DNA of 64,000 bases from Adenanthera pavonina. Its lineage: Eukaryota; Streptophyta; Magnoliopsida; Fabales; Fabaceae. Within the stretch, counting starts at the first letter, position 1; each line of letters starts with the position of its first letter. Shown in pieces: positions 23,444-33,958 of this stretch. The stretch covers positions 28,494,001-28,558,000 of the forward strand of contig JAIVEN010000022.1 in NCBI GenBank assembly GCA_026686845.1. The letters are read 5' to 3'. A program made the translations under genes and the position numbers. The notes below the pieces were generated by a model, which made no database searches, was not told where the DNA came from, and saw nothing but the letters and a program-made list of their open reading frames with translations.

Positions 23444-23770
23444 CTATATACATACAAAGTCACATCTCAGCAAATGGCCCGAACCTAATTAATATCCATT
23501 TTTCTGCATCTTGTTCTGATTTACAAAATATCAAATAAATAACCCTTGTCCAAATATTAACATTATTTGTTCGAATCTTCTGTTCATATCAATCTCACAA
23601 GTCGAACGATGAAGTCTTAACCATCCATACTGATCTCACCTTCCCTCGTATAAAGTGAATGCATGAAAACACGTAAATCCCTCTACTATTTTGTGATCAC
23701 TAAATCGCAATTCAAAAGATGCAAAACCACAGATATATATATATATATACACATACATAACTCTGCTTTT

Positions 23771-25129
23771 TCAGTATGTTCTTGATCCCAATTTTCGCAT
23801 GGACGAAGATCTGGGGTAAACTTCGTCAATACTATTGCGCTGCGGCTGATGCTGAACATGTGATTGCTCCGACACTCTCCACATCTTCACCGACTTGTCC
23901 AAACTCCCACTGTACAAAATCCACCTTCTCTCATTGCACATCGCCTCCTCATCTTTCTCCACCGCCAGGCACTTCACCGGACCCGTATGGCTCGTCAGAA
24001 TCGACATGCAATGATGCTCTCCGTTCAACGACCTCTTCCACACACATATCGACATGTCAGCAGACCCGCTGAACATGAGATTCTGTGCTGTAGCTAAGCA
24101 CAGAACCGCCAGCTTATGGCCCTTCAGAACGCCACCGTGTGTTAGACTCTTATCCCATTCCCAATAGTTCACCAACCCATCGGACGACCCACAGTACAAC
24201 ACCGTCCCTTCTGGGTTTATTGCCAATGCCGTTATTGCACACTCTTGCTTCATCAATACATTTGAAAACAAATGCTTCGTCCTTTTTCCTTGCACCTCCC
24301 TCTGCCATACCTTCACCGTACCGTCGGCAGAACCTGTGAACACCAATCCGTCGAATCCCAGTACCAAAGCGTTAACGGCGTCATCGTGAGCGGTTACGGA
24401 TTCTAAGCACTTGTAGTTCTCTGCTCGCCACACTTTGAACGTTTTATCCCAAGAAGCTGAGTAAATGAGGGAGCAATCTTCTGTTAAGCGGAGGCACGAG
24501 ATGGTGTCGTAGTGCTTGATCCAGAGCTTCCTACGGTGTCGTTTGTCTTGACTTTCCACGTAATTGCGGGGTTTGGTTGCACATTTGATATAGTTTCTTA
24601 GAGTGGGCATGGTGGTCATTCGCTTGTACTGGGTCTCATCCTTGCCGGAGACTTTCCAGACCCGGATCTTTCCATCTTGATGACCAGTGAGGATTCTTTC
24701 TCCTGCAATCACAATTGCTTTTACCAAACCGCTATTCGATTTAAAGCCGGCAAACTCCTTCTGGTTCTTCCACACCCGAATGTTCTTGCTATCGGATCCT
24801 GTATACAACAAATCCTTGCATGCCGCAAGCGAGTATATGTGGCCTTCTTCACGGATTAGTGACCCCAATAAAAAGCTGGACGAGGAGCTATCTTCCATGG
24901 CAGGCACAGAAGGATGAGCGTGTAAGTGAGATGACCATGGAGATTTGGAGAGAGGAGATGAGGATTGCTCATATAGAGGATAATCTGTTGCCATTGCAAG
25001 ATCTGGGTCAAGAAGATCTACAATATTGCCTTCTCTTGGATGATTATTGAAGTAATGATCATTACACTCGTCCTTGTTATCGTTTCTTCCTAACTTGAGG
25101 CTGTCATTATATCCCTTCTTTGCTAGCAT
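23771..25129 (-). CDS. WD40-repeat protein, JINGUBANG-like
   Basis: Single-exon gene of 452 codons from the Met at 25129. An upstream in-frame Met at 25201 would add 24 mostly hydrophobic residues from AT-rich leader and is less likely. After a Ser-rich N-terminus (LSKSPWSSHLHAHPSVP) come seven WD repeats ending in GSDSKNIRVW, GHQDGKIRVW, ASWDKTFKVW, GSADGTVKVW, GSSDGLVNYW, GSADMSICVW and GSLDKSVKMW, enough for one seven-blade propeller. The insert between blades 2 and 3, rich in Lys and Arg, is typical of the plant JINGUBANG group. In Arabidopsis JINGUBANG restrains pollen germination with TCP4; this one is a relative, probably a scaffold, of unknown exact role. No enzymatic residues are expected. 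Confidence 0.9.
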   Translation of the reverse strand: MLAKKGYNDSLKLGRNDNKDECNDHYFNNHPREGNIVDLLDPDLAMATDYPLYEQSSSPLSKSPWSSHLHAHPSVPAMEDSSSSSFLLGSLIREEGHIYSLAACKDLLYTGSDSKNIRVWKNQKEFAGFKSNSGLVKAIVIAGERILTGHQDGKIRVWKVSGKDETQYKRMTTMPTLRNYIKCATKPRNYVESQDKRHRRKLWIKHYDTISCLRLTEDCSLIYSASWDKTFKVWRAENYKCLESVTAHDDAVNALVLGFDGLVFTGSADGTVKVWQREVQGKRTKHLFSNVLMKQECAITALAINPEGTVLYCGSSDGLVNYWEWDKSLTHGGVLKGHKLAVLCLATAQNLMFSGSADMSICVWKRSLNGEHHCMSILTSHTGPVKCLAVEKDEEAMCNERRWILYSGSLDKSVKMWRVSEQSHVQHQPQRNSIDEVYPRSSSMRKLGSRTY

Positions 25130-25420
25130 AAAGCAAGAGAGTTTGTTATAATAGAATAAATAATCAAACAGAAACAAAACTAAAAATAAAGTCAAAGGCA
25201 AAGGCGGGGAGAAAGGCTTTTTTGTGCATGCAACAGGGAGGAAGATGAATCACTTTTCTAGAGGAAACGACGACATGGTATTTTGCTACGTTAATCTGTT
25301 ACAAAACCGCGCGCAAAAATTGTTGGAGCTGTGATTGTCTTGAATGGCGTCCAATTTTAGCCTAATATGAACAGTAAATTGCAACAGGGATTTGTTTGCC
25401 ACATCAAATCAAAGAAATGT

Positions 25421-25428
25421 ATATATAG
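25421..25428 (-). promoter_or_regulatory. possible TATA box of the WD40 gene
   Basis: A TATATATA-like sequence sits about 290 bases upstream of the preferred Met at 25129, in a position that fits a leader of about 260 bases. Confidence 0.35.
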
Positions 25429-25619
25429 CAATTCAAATGAAAAAAATAAAATAAATATTAAATAATTTAAATAAAAATATCATAGACAATAAAGACCTAA
25501 TTTTATTAAATCAAGCAAGTAGGTAATTCAATTTACACATGGTAAAGTTTATTCTTTTGAGCAATGTACTAAAAAGGGACAGGACCAGTTGGTTTGAATG
25601 GTTTGGGAACCAATATAGA

Positions 25620-27030
25620 TAACTTTGCTATAGTGTCACCTTTTAGTGGCACTTTTCAGAAAAAAAAAAGGCTGTAATTGTGGCATTCTAACAAAAGCAC
25701 AGGAATTTGCAGCATTTTCTGAAAAATACCACAAAAAAACACCGCTAAAGGTGGCATTGGCATCTTAAAAAAATGCCAGAAGAAAACACTAGAAGTTCTA
25801 CATTTTAAAGTTAGCGCCAGTCAAAACGTTGGAAATTCTAACTGGCGCTGGTGAAAATACCAGAAATTTCAATGTTTCCAACTTAGGTAAAAATGCCAAA
25901 ATTAATTACTGAATTTATTTGCATTAATCTAAATTTATGTGCACTAATTTTTTTTACCATTCCTCAATCAAATTCATAAAAAAATTCATTTTAACTTCAC
26001 TTAATTGTGACACTTTTTTTTATCAAAGTTCTTCAATTTACTAAAAAACACATTTTTTTAAGAAAAAGTGATTTTTATTTTTTATAAAACACCATAGTGG
26101 CGCTTCGACTATATGTGGCATTTCTACCAAGAAATGGCATAAATAATGGCGTTTTCATTGACATTTTTACTAGAAATGCCACTATTTGTGGTGTTTTCTT
26201 TATAAAAACCACTATTTCTTTCTGTTACAAGGCTTTTCAGCTAAAACGCCCTTATTTGCATCATTTTAAAATGCACCGTTTCAAACAAAAACGCTAAAAA
26301 ATGTCAAGCCTCTACTATAAATATCACTCCCCTTTACCCTCATTTGTTATCGCATTTTTGTCTTCAAATTGCTATTCTTCCTCTAATCTCTCTCTGCAAC
26401 AGATGACATGAAGCAAGCAATATTTCATCAAGAAACAATTTTGCTCAAGCAAAATCAGAGAATTCTTATACTTTCCTCTTCTACTCAAAGTTGTTATACT
26501 CTTATACTCTTCTACTGAAATTTCCTTTCATTTTACCATCTTCTTTTATTATATTGATATTTTTTATTTGTGTAACTAATAAATTTGCATCATAAAAATA
26601 ATAGAACAAAAGTTTAATTAATATATAAATAATATTTAATCACAAATAACATATGAAAATTTATACACCTAAAATATTGACATTAATTTCTTCCAAATAA
26701 TGTAATTATTTTAATTTGCAAGGAAATTTTTTTGGGAACAAAATTTTATATATAAAATATTGAAATTTTATTTTTTTAATAAAAAAAACAGATTGTGGCA
26801 TCTAGGGCGGCATTTAAAAACACCACTAATTGTGGCCTTTTTATGCGCCACTATTCTATATTTCTATCTAAAAAATGCCGGTACTTTTAACATTCTTAGA
26901 AAACGCCAGCATGGCATTTCCGTCACCTGCTATAGTGGCATTTCCAAAAATGCCGCTCCAAATACCAGTAACGACTTTTCTGGCGCAAAAAAAATGCCAC
27001 TAAATCAAATAAAAAATGCCAAAATCACTT
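25620..27030. mobile_element. non-autonomous element with GTGGCATTT-type motifs
   Basis: At least a dozen copies of a motif close to AGTGGCATTTTT, or its complement AAAAATGCCACT, are spread through 1.4 kb. They lie mainly as AGTGGC on + at the left (25653, 26095, 26112) and as GCCACT at the right (26852, 26996). The left edge TATAGTGTCACCTTTTAGTG and the complement of the right edge ATTTAGTGGCATTTTTT are similar, so the ends are inverted. The middle (26330-26760) is AT-rich and unlike the ends. It has no coding capacity. The superfamily is undecided: the motif recalls subterminal repeats of CACTA-type elements, but CACTA termini were not found. Confidence 0.55.
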
Positions 27031-28138
27031 TCTTTTTATTATTAATTGGTGTTAGGTCTGATCTAAATTAAAGATAACTCGGATTAGAGTATTTTAGAAT
27101 TGGTAAACTAGTGGAATGAGGCTTGAATTGGTTATAATTTTTTTTATTATTTTAATTTTAAAGATAAAATAACATCATTTTTAGTACTAAAAAATATTTT
27201 TTTAGTATAATTTATTTATTTTACATTATAATATTGTATAAACATTATTATGATGTATAATTATCAATAAAGATAAATTTACATAACAAATAATATGAAA
27301 TAGAATATTATTTGATTATTTTCAATTTAAAATATAATTACGGATTAATATTAACTTATTTAAATTTTAATATTAGGTTATGAAATTTATTAATAATATT
27401 TTTTTAATAATGCATGATATATAAAATTAAAAACTTATTAACTTTATTAATACTGGTTTAATTACGGTTCAACCATGATTAAATCATTAAATCTTGAATA
27501 AGTGTCTTAACTAGTTCAAGACCTGTCTAATTTTAATACCTTGCTTTTAAGTTTTGATCCATGCAAATTATGTTTGATTGGTCAATAGAGTAAAATTGGA
27601 ACTATATTTTCAAGGTAGTTATAGATAATGCTTTAATTGGGAATTATGAAATTATATAAAAATTTCAAGTCATCTAAAATTTTTCAGAGTTGAATCATAA
27701 TCACAATTCACAATATCAGTAAGGTGATAACATTTTATAGTATTATATTTGATTGATTGATGGTTTAAAACCAACTTAATTAATTTTCTATCCACGAAAA
27801 AAATATAGCTTGCTAAAGTGGTAATCATGCATGGCTGACTATAATGTTTTGACTCTTGTTCCAAAAACAAAATGTTTTAACCCAAAATGTATCCCCCTGT
27901 AAATTTATTTAAAGAAAAATACATTTTAGTTCTTTTTAATATGATATCTTAATGTCAAGAGATTCCTTTTATTTTTGGCATTTTCCCTTCAACTAACAAA
28001 ATGGGAATGCAAGAGAGAAAGGGATTGGAAAAAAAAACATAAGGTAAAGGGAAAGGAAATTTGGGCCAAAAACATATTTGGTATAATTTAGGGGAAAAAA
28101 AGATGAAATTTTATTACTTCTTAGCAAAATATGAATGT
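27031..28138. other. AT-rich intergenic DNA
   Basis: No gene, no long frame and no clear transposon ends were seen. It ends at the left terminus of the composite MULE. Confidence 0.5.
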
Positions 28139-28596
28139 GGTTTTTTTGAGTCAAATATGATAACAAATAAAAAAATTACCAAAAAATAACATATCAGACT
28201 TTATTTACTGAACTATAACAAACAAAGTCAATTTAAGCAAACGCGCCTTATCTCTTAATACATAAATTGGGTGCCCGACTTATTTTGTTTGATTTAATTT
28301 TTTTTAGAAAAACAAGTCGAATCCAAATCTAAGAAAAGCAAAATCACAAAGTCATTCATGCAACTTTGCTTTTGTTCTATTTTTGGTTTTTTAAAAAATT
28401 CTTGGTGTGGAAAACTGACACCATTTTTTTTCTGTTTTTATTGGTTAAACTAACATATGCCCGAAATAAATTGAAATAAATATTAAATAATAAAAAATAT
28501 TATTTGTGTAATCATTGATGAAATTAATTAATAACTTGTATAATGATTAAAAAGAATGATTTATATAATGATTAGAAATAATAATAGTTTATAGTA
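28139..28596. repeat. left TIR of the composite MULE, outer part
   Basis: Matches the complement of about 45060-45555. Landmarks include GACTTATTTTGTTTGATTTA, AACTTTGCTTTTGTTC against GACTTTGCTTTTGTTC, and GATGAAATTAATTAAT. It is cut at the TA dinucleotide 28595-28596 by the MITE and resumes at 40694. Confidence 0.85.
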
Positions 28597-29342
28597 CTCC
28601 CTCTAATCCTATTTATAAGGTATTGTTGACTAGTGCACAAATATTAAGGAGAAATAGTTATATTTTCAAAGTTATAAAAAATTAACATAAGTTTCCAATT
28701 TTATCTCTACTCCTCATTCAAGTAGTAATAATTATGTGGGGAAAGAGAGTGTTAAAGTAGGGAACACTTAATGAGACAATAAAGTTATTGAGAATAAAGT
28801 GTTAGATAAGCTGACTTTTCAAAAGAGGGGTGAATAGAGAAGCTTGAAAATTGTCTACAAAATATCAAGAAAGTGAAGAAAGCAAAGTATAGATAGTAAA
28901 ACAGAGTATAGGAGAATAAACTGTAAAAGTTGCAGTAAAGAGAAGAAAACACAAATATTTATCCTGGTTCGGTCTCTCCACTTGACCTACGTCCAGTCTT
29001 CAAGTCACCCCTTGAGATTTTCCACTATTCTGCAAGAATTCAGTGGGCTTCTTGCAAATGCCTCAGTACAAAGATGATGCTCTGTTTCTAGAGCTCACTC
29101 AATCACTCTATGCATTCTCATAAAGTGCTTCCCAATCCCTTGTGATATCCCCTCACAAGAAAATCTATCTTCCAGATGAAGATAAGATTGTTTACAAAGA
29201 TTAAACTCTCTTAAACATAGTGAATATGAAAGTTGGAGTACAAATATTGAAGTGAGAGAGTAAGAAACTTTGAGTAGAAGATTTGACAGAGTTTCAGTAT
29301 ATTCAATGTTAAAATCATTACTCACAACTTCAAATGATGTTA

Positions 29343-29350
29343 TATTTATA
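29343..29350 (-). promoter_or_regulatory. TATA box in the 3' LTR
   Basis: TATTTATA on + reads TATAAATA on the element strand. The same box is at 39480-39487 in the other LTR. It marks the U3/R boundary region of the retrotransposon promoter. Confidence 0.6.
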
Positions 29351-29459
29351 GATTTAGGTCTCAACTATTCGTTAGAGACAAAATCTATCCGTTGGAGAAG
29401 TTATCCAACGGTTACTATGAAAAACTAAACTATCCGTTAACAAACCGCATTTAATGCTT

Positions 29460-30240
29460 CTAACATTCTGAAATTCGAATTTCAGTTGGTCAACAGACGA
29501 ATTTCGCAGAAACTGAAGATTAACAGCTTCAACGTTGAAAGCCCGAAGTTCGTCTGTCATGAAGTGAAATTTGAATTTTGATATTTGGAAAATGTTTCTT
29601 CGTTGTGACATACGAATTTTCAAGTAGAAAGTTTTTCTGTTAAGTGTGAACAGTATTTTCAATTTGCTACAGTGCCTTTGAAATTTGAACTTTGGAACCC
29701 CAAAATTTGTCTGTCTGTAACTGGTTTATAAGGCACAGTAGTTCATATGATTCAAAATTCAAATTTTCAAAGGGCAAAGTTTGTCTGTCAGAGAGACCTC
29801 TTTTCAGACTTACTTCAAAATCCGAATTTATAAATACTGTCATTCGTATGTCAACATATCATTGTAACAAACTCACAAGCTTAGTTTCTGAAATTCAAAT
29901 TTTCATATTCAAAATTCGTCTATCAGTGAGCAATTTTGAAATTCAATCCAAACTTGGTTTCAGATGAACTTTGACATAATTTCAGACGAATTTCTTTAGT
30001 TTTCATAAGTTACATTTTGTCTGAAATTCGAATTTCCACAACCCAAAGTTCGTCTGTTACTGAAAGTTCCTTTCAGACACTTATCAAAATTCAAATTTTC
30101 TCAAGCAAAATTCGTCTGTCAGAGAGACTTCTCTTCAGACTTGTTATGTTTCAGTATGAAATTCGAATTTCCAAAACCAAAGTTCGAATTTCCAAGATGA
30201 CAGATCAGTATTAACCTTTCAAACTTCGTCTGTTGGTTGT
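29460..30240. repeat. U3 array of AAATTCGAATTT and TTCGTCTGTC motifs
   Basis: Two short motifs alternate through U3: a palindrome of the form AAATTCGAATTT (about ten copies with Y/R changes, e.g. near 29471, 30019 and 30159) and TTCGTCTGTC or its complement (about nine copies, e.g. near 29549, 30047 and 30111). Spacing is irregular, so it is not a simple tandem repeat. The other LTR has the same array at about 39597-40370, and further copies lie inside the element at 33225-33480. Confidence 0.85.
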
Positions 30241-30464
30241 TGTTTTTCAAATATTCTATGATTTAACGTAGAATCAAGGTTTTAAAACATCTTTTCACCA
30301 AATCAAAGTCTTTTACTCAAATAAAAACATTTCTAAATATCCTACACAAATCTTTACACTGATTTCTCCAGGATTTCTTCACTTGAACCTTTTGTGCACC
30401 TTTGATATCTTTATTCCAAGCTCTTGAAGGTTGGTTTAGAATTATCAAAACACTTGATTTAACA

Positions 30465-30486
30465 ATCTCCCCCTTTTTGATGATGA
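30465..30486 (-). other. polypurine tract of the SIRE-like element
   Basis: ATCTCCCCCTTTTTGAT on + reads as AAAAAGGGGGAGAT on the element strand, directly beside the 3' LTR. It is the expected plus-strand primer. Confidence 0.8.
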
Positions 30487-30776
30487 CAAAACAACTTGCA
30501 AACTGGATTAGTACTTGGGTTTGCTTTAACAAGCTCCCCCTCAATATATGTATTATATTTCAAAAGATATCATATATAGTAGATCATGTGAAGAGATTCA
30601 AAGAATAATAAGAACAGATCATTGCAATCAAGGAATTCTTTTCATTTTATCAAATGTTGCTTTACAGAAACCAATTTATGCAAAGTACTTCGAAATACAC
30701 AGATTAAACACAAAACACAAACAAAACATCTGAAACTCAATACAGCACCACAAGAGGACTTAAGCCTAAGTTCTAA

Positions 30777-32960
30777 TCACTTCTTCTTTGACTTGGTCTT
30801 CTTGCTGTAGGTCTTTCCAGATGGCTCAGCAGCAGACTTGCCAGTTTGCTTACTCTTCTTCGCCTTTTTGGCATCATCAGGAAGGTGAACAAAATCAGCC
30901 GAAGGAGGGATTTGAAAAACTGGAATAGCTTTGAGGGGTACAGGATCAAAAGGAAGATGAGGCTCAGAGGGCTCAGGGCTTGGATCCTCATTATCAAAGA
31001 CCTCAAGCAATTCTTGCACCTTTTTTCTCGAAAGAGCCAATTGAGCCCTTTGTTCTTCTGAAAGACCATGTGTAGTGAGAGATGAGGGAGTATAGTCATC
31101 AGAACGAAACATTTCTGCAAGCCTCCTTCTCTAAGCTTGCAAGAGAGCATTGCGAGCAATAGCTTCCAAATCAACAAAAGGCATAATGCTTCTCTCTTCA
31201 CTTTTGGCAACCTCCATGATTGATGAAGTAGAAATGGCTGCCACTAGTCTTTCCACTTGCTCAGATTCTTGCTGTGACAGGATTGACTCTTGAGCATCTG
31301 CAGTAATGGGATCATGAGAGCTTGAATCCCGAGGTCCTTCTTCTTCCAAACCATAGTCCAAGGGAGGACCAGGACTTGGTGTGCTTAGTGTACCAGCAGG
31401 CTCAGTACCATCTACATCATCATCATGCTCAGAAGAGGCTAGCTCAAAGGGGCTTGGAGGCTCAGGAGTTAGAGACTGAACGGGCACAGAGAACCCTGGC
31501 TGAGGTGGAGCTGATGTGGCAGGAATTACACTCCGAATATCTTCATAGGCATCAGTAACCACTTTCATATTCTTGGCCAACTGGTGAATCTGATCTTACA
31601 GATGAGCAAATTTGGCATTTTGCTAATCCCTGATGTTAAGTATGAGTGTAGACAGGCTGTCATACAACTCAGTGATCTTGGTTGGCTTGGCATGAGAGGA
31701 GGGAGTAGATAGAATGTGAGTAGGATTAGATGGAGATGGGACAGACAAAGAAGGCTGAGGTGTAGGTCTAGTAGGAGCCTCAGAGGTACCTTCTTGCTGT
31801 TGGGAGGCACCTTCAACAAAGAAGAGATCTTCAAATTTTCTTGCTCCCTTCCCAATCCATCTTCCTTCATTTCTCTCAATCCCCATTCTTTGAAGTTCCT
31901 CTTCCTTGAAAATCTCAATGAGTTTCCCTTTCCCCTTCTCAAGGTGCTGAATTTTAGCATATTGTAGAATTCTGAAAATGATTGCTGCATAGGGGAGTGC
32001 GGAGTCTTTCCTCTGATCCCTTGCCTTGATCATGCGTTAGAGTATGATATGTCTCATGTTGATGAGCTTTCCATGCATGATTGCTGCCATCACATGTTTC
32101 TTTACCCCTGTGATCAGATTGAAGCTGCCTCCTTTGTTGAATATGATCCTAGAGACTATGTAGTGTAGGATCCTCACTTGAGCACTGAGGTCTGTGGGCT
32201 TTAGCAGGTTTATGGTTGGCATGTTTTCCTTTCTTCTGAATAAAGTGTTCAGAATTGTGCTCTCCTTATAGTTCAGAAAGGGGCCACCTTTTTCATCAGT
32301 AGTATCTGCCTCATCCATGTATCCAAAGGCAATGATGTCAATCTTGAGGCCATCTTGCCCTGGGATTTTCAACACTTCATTAAAAGTCTCATCTGTGAGC
32401 CAGATGGTCCTTGATCTTAGATTGACCTCCCATTTCTTCTTCTTGCTATTGTACTTTAGGGAAGCATACCACGTCTTTACCACTTCATCATCATACCTCT
32501 CCAATATCTCTAACAGATTCTTATATCTCAACATCCATATTCCAGCATCAAAATTATTTGAGACTAAGAAATCTTCCAAGTTCACACAATGAGGCTTGAT
32601 TACCTTTTTATTGGCAAACTTGGTCGAGTATTCCTCCTGAATATGTGGAGTGCTCCATAATGGCAGTGTAGTGAGTTGATATTCTCCAGATTCAATGCTA
32701 AAGGAGGAAGTGGAAGCAACAGTATCAGCAGCAGCAGAAACAGGGACAAGGACTGAAGGTTCTGCTTTTTTCGAAAAAGAGGGTCCAGTTTTCTTTGATT
32801 CTGTCTTTGGGGTTGTCTTTTGTTGTTTGGAGGGAGTTGCCTTGCTTGATTCGGCTTTTCTCTTCTATTTTTCACCCTCCTTTGAGGCATATTGTGATTT
32901 AACCGTCCTCTTTGGTCGTGCCTCTCCTTTTCCAGCTTCAGGATTCTTTACTCTTGCCAT
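30777..32960 (-). pseudogene. extra ORF (env-like position), plant transposon-protein domain
   Basis: One reading frame of 728 codons from ATG at 32960 to TGA at 30777, broken only by five stops: TAG 32865-32867, TAA 32037-32039, TAG 31623-31625, TAA 31596-31598 and TAG 31131-31133. There is no frameshift. The N-terminus is Lys- and Ser-rich and basic (KNPEAGKGEARPKR). The middle (about 32.6-31.9 kb) has the globular region known as the putative plant transposon protein domain: VKTWYASL, WLTDETFNEVLKIPG, and HYIVSRIIFNKGG. The C-terminal half is acidic, rich in Pro and Ser, and ends with a Lys-rich tail. It shows no signal peptide or membrane segment, so it does not look like a viral envelope protein despite its position. 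Function unknown. Confidence 0.8.
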
Positions 32961-32999
32961 TTCCGTGGATGAATGTTTCAGAATGAAGCCGAGATTGGG

Positions 33000-33958
33000 T
33001 TTATAGGGTGCGAAAATCAGTTTAAATGGTGGGAAATAAAGATTTACGGTCAGAAATGAAGAGCATTGATGAGAGAATTTGAACAGACTCAGAGAAGAAA
33101 AGAGTAGGATTGCGTCTGTTCAGTGGAAAATAGTTAGTTTTAACGTAAGTAACTGCCTGACAGAAGAATTTTGAGGGGTCAAAATTCAAACTTCGAGTAG
33201 TTAAAAGTTAAACTATTCAGCAAAGCTCACTGACAGACGAATTTTCTTCTGAAAGTTCGTCTGACAGAGACTTGGTTCAAGCAGCTTAGGATGAACAGAC
33301 GAACTTTGTCTCAACAAAGTTCAAATTTCAAAGATCAGGCAACAAGCAATAATCAATGCAACAAACAACAGACGAATTATGCATATGAAACTTCATCTTT
33401 TAAAGATTCAACATGAAGAGCATGCTTCAACAGACGAATTTTGAATCAGAAATTCGAATTTCTTTACTTTGTAAAGGTTTTCCAACATTCGTATGTTAAG
33501 AAATAATCATTTGTATAATCATCATGTTGGACAAACATAATTTTGAAACTTTTGCTCTTGAAAATTCAAACTTTCAAGGTCCAACAGACAAATTTTGAGG
33601 CATCACCGAGAACTGTTCCAATGTATAACAAGCTGAAGTTCATCTGTTGGGCATCTAAATTCGAATGTTGACCATGTTGACTTATTCAGAAACACAGTTT
33701 ATTAAGGAAATTCATCTAATACACAACTAAGATACGAATTTCAACTTTAAAAACTTACATAATGGATCCATAAACTCAGAATTTTTGTCATTTTCTTCAC
33801 TTTTTGATTATTCCATTCTTGTGTGCTCCATTTTTCAGATTTATTGCCATTGAATCTCATGAGGAGCACCTGCAACTTAAATTAAATTCTTTCCAATGCT
33901 AAAGTTAGAATTAATTTAATGTTGGAAAATCTAAAAACAGAATTGCACACGGATTTAC
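33000..33958. other. spacer between RNase H and the extra ORF
   Basis: About 1 kb without a frame. It contains several copies of the U3 motifs: ACAGACGAATTTT near 33235, AACAGACGAACTTT near 33294, AACAGACGAATTTTG near 33429, and GAAATTCGAATTTC near 33448. On the minus strand a good splice donor (CT|GTAAGT, 33962-33957) overlaps the end of RNase H, and a good acceptor (GTTGCAG|G) lies at about 33870. These could define a 93-bp intron. Confidence 0.5.

Larger units (their letters stand above)
28800..30464 (-). repeat. 3' LTR of the SIRE-like element
   Basis: Left in the window but 3' in the element. U3 is about 29351-30464 and carries many short motifs (see the U3 entry). A TATA box lies at 29343-29350 and the R-U5 part at 28800-29340. 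It ends against the target copy TAAAG. Confidence 0.92.

Noticed and set aside
23776..25050. Plus-strand frames of 60-98 codons
   Set aside because: They are antisense shadows of the WD40 gene and have no domain of their own.
25130..25201. Upstream Met giving a 476-residue WD40 protein with a hydrophobic start
   Set aside because: The added 24 residues come from AT-rich leader and do not fit a soluble WD40 family, so the start at 25129 is preferred.
29460..30240. U3 AAATTCGAATTT motifs as heat-shock elements
   Set aside because: Heat-shock elements need GAA and TTC blocks two bases apart. Here the spacing is zero or one base.
30777..32960. Extra copia ORF as a true envelope gene
   Set aside because: No signal peptide, membrane span or fusion-peptide-like segment is visible. 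Only its position resembles env.
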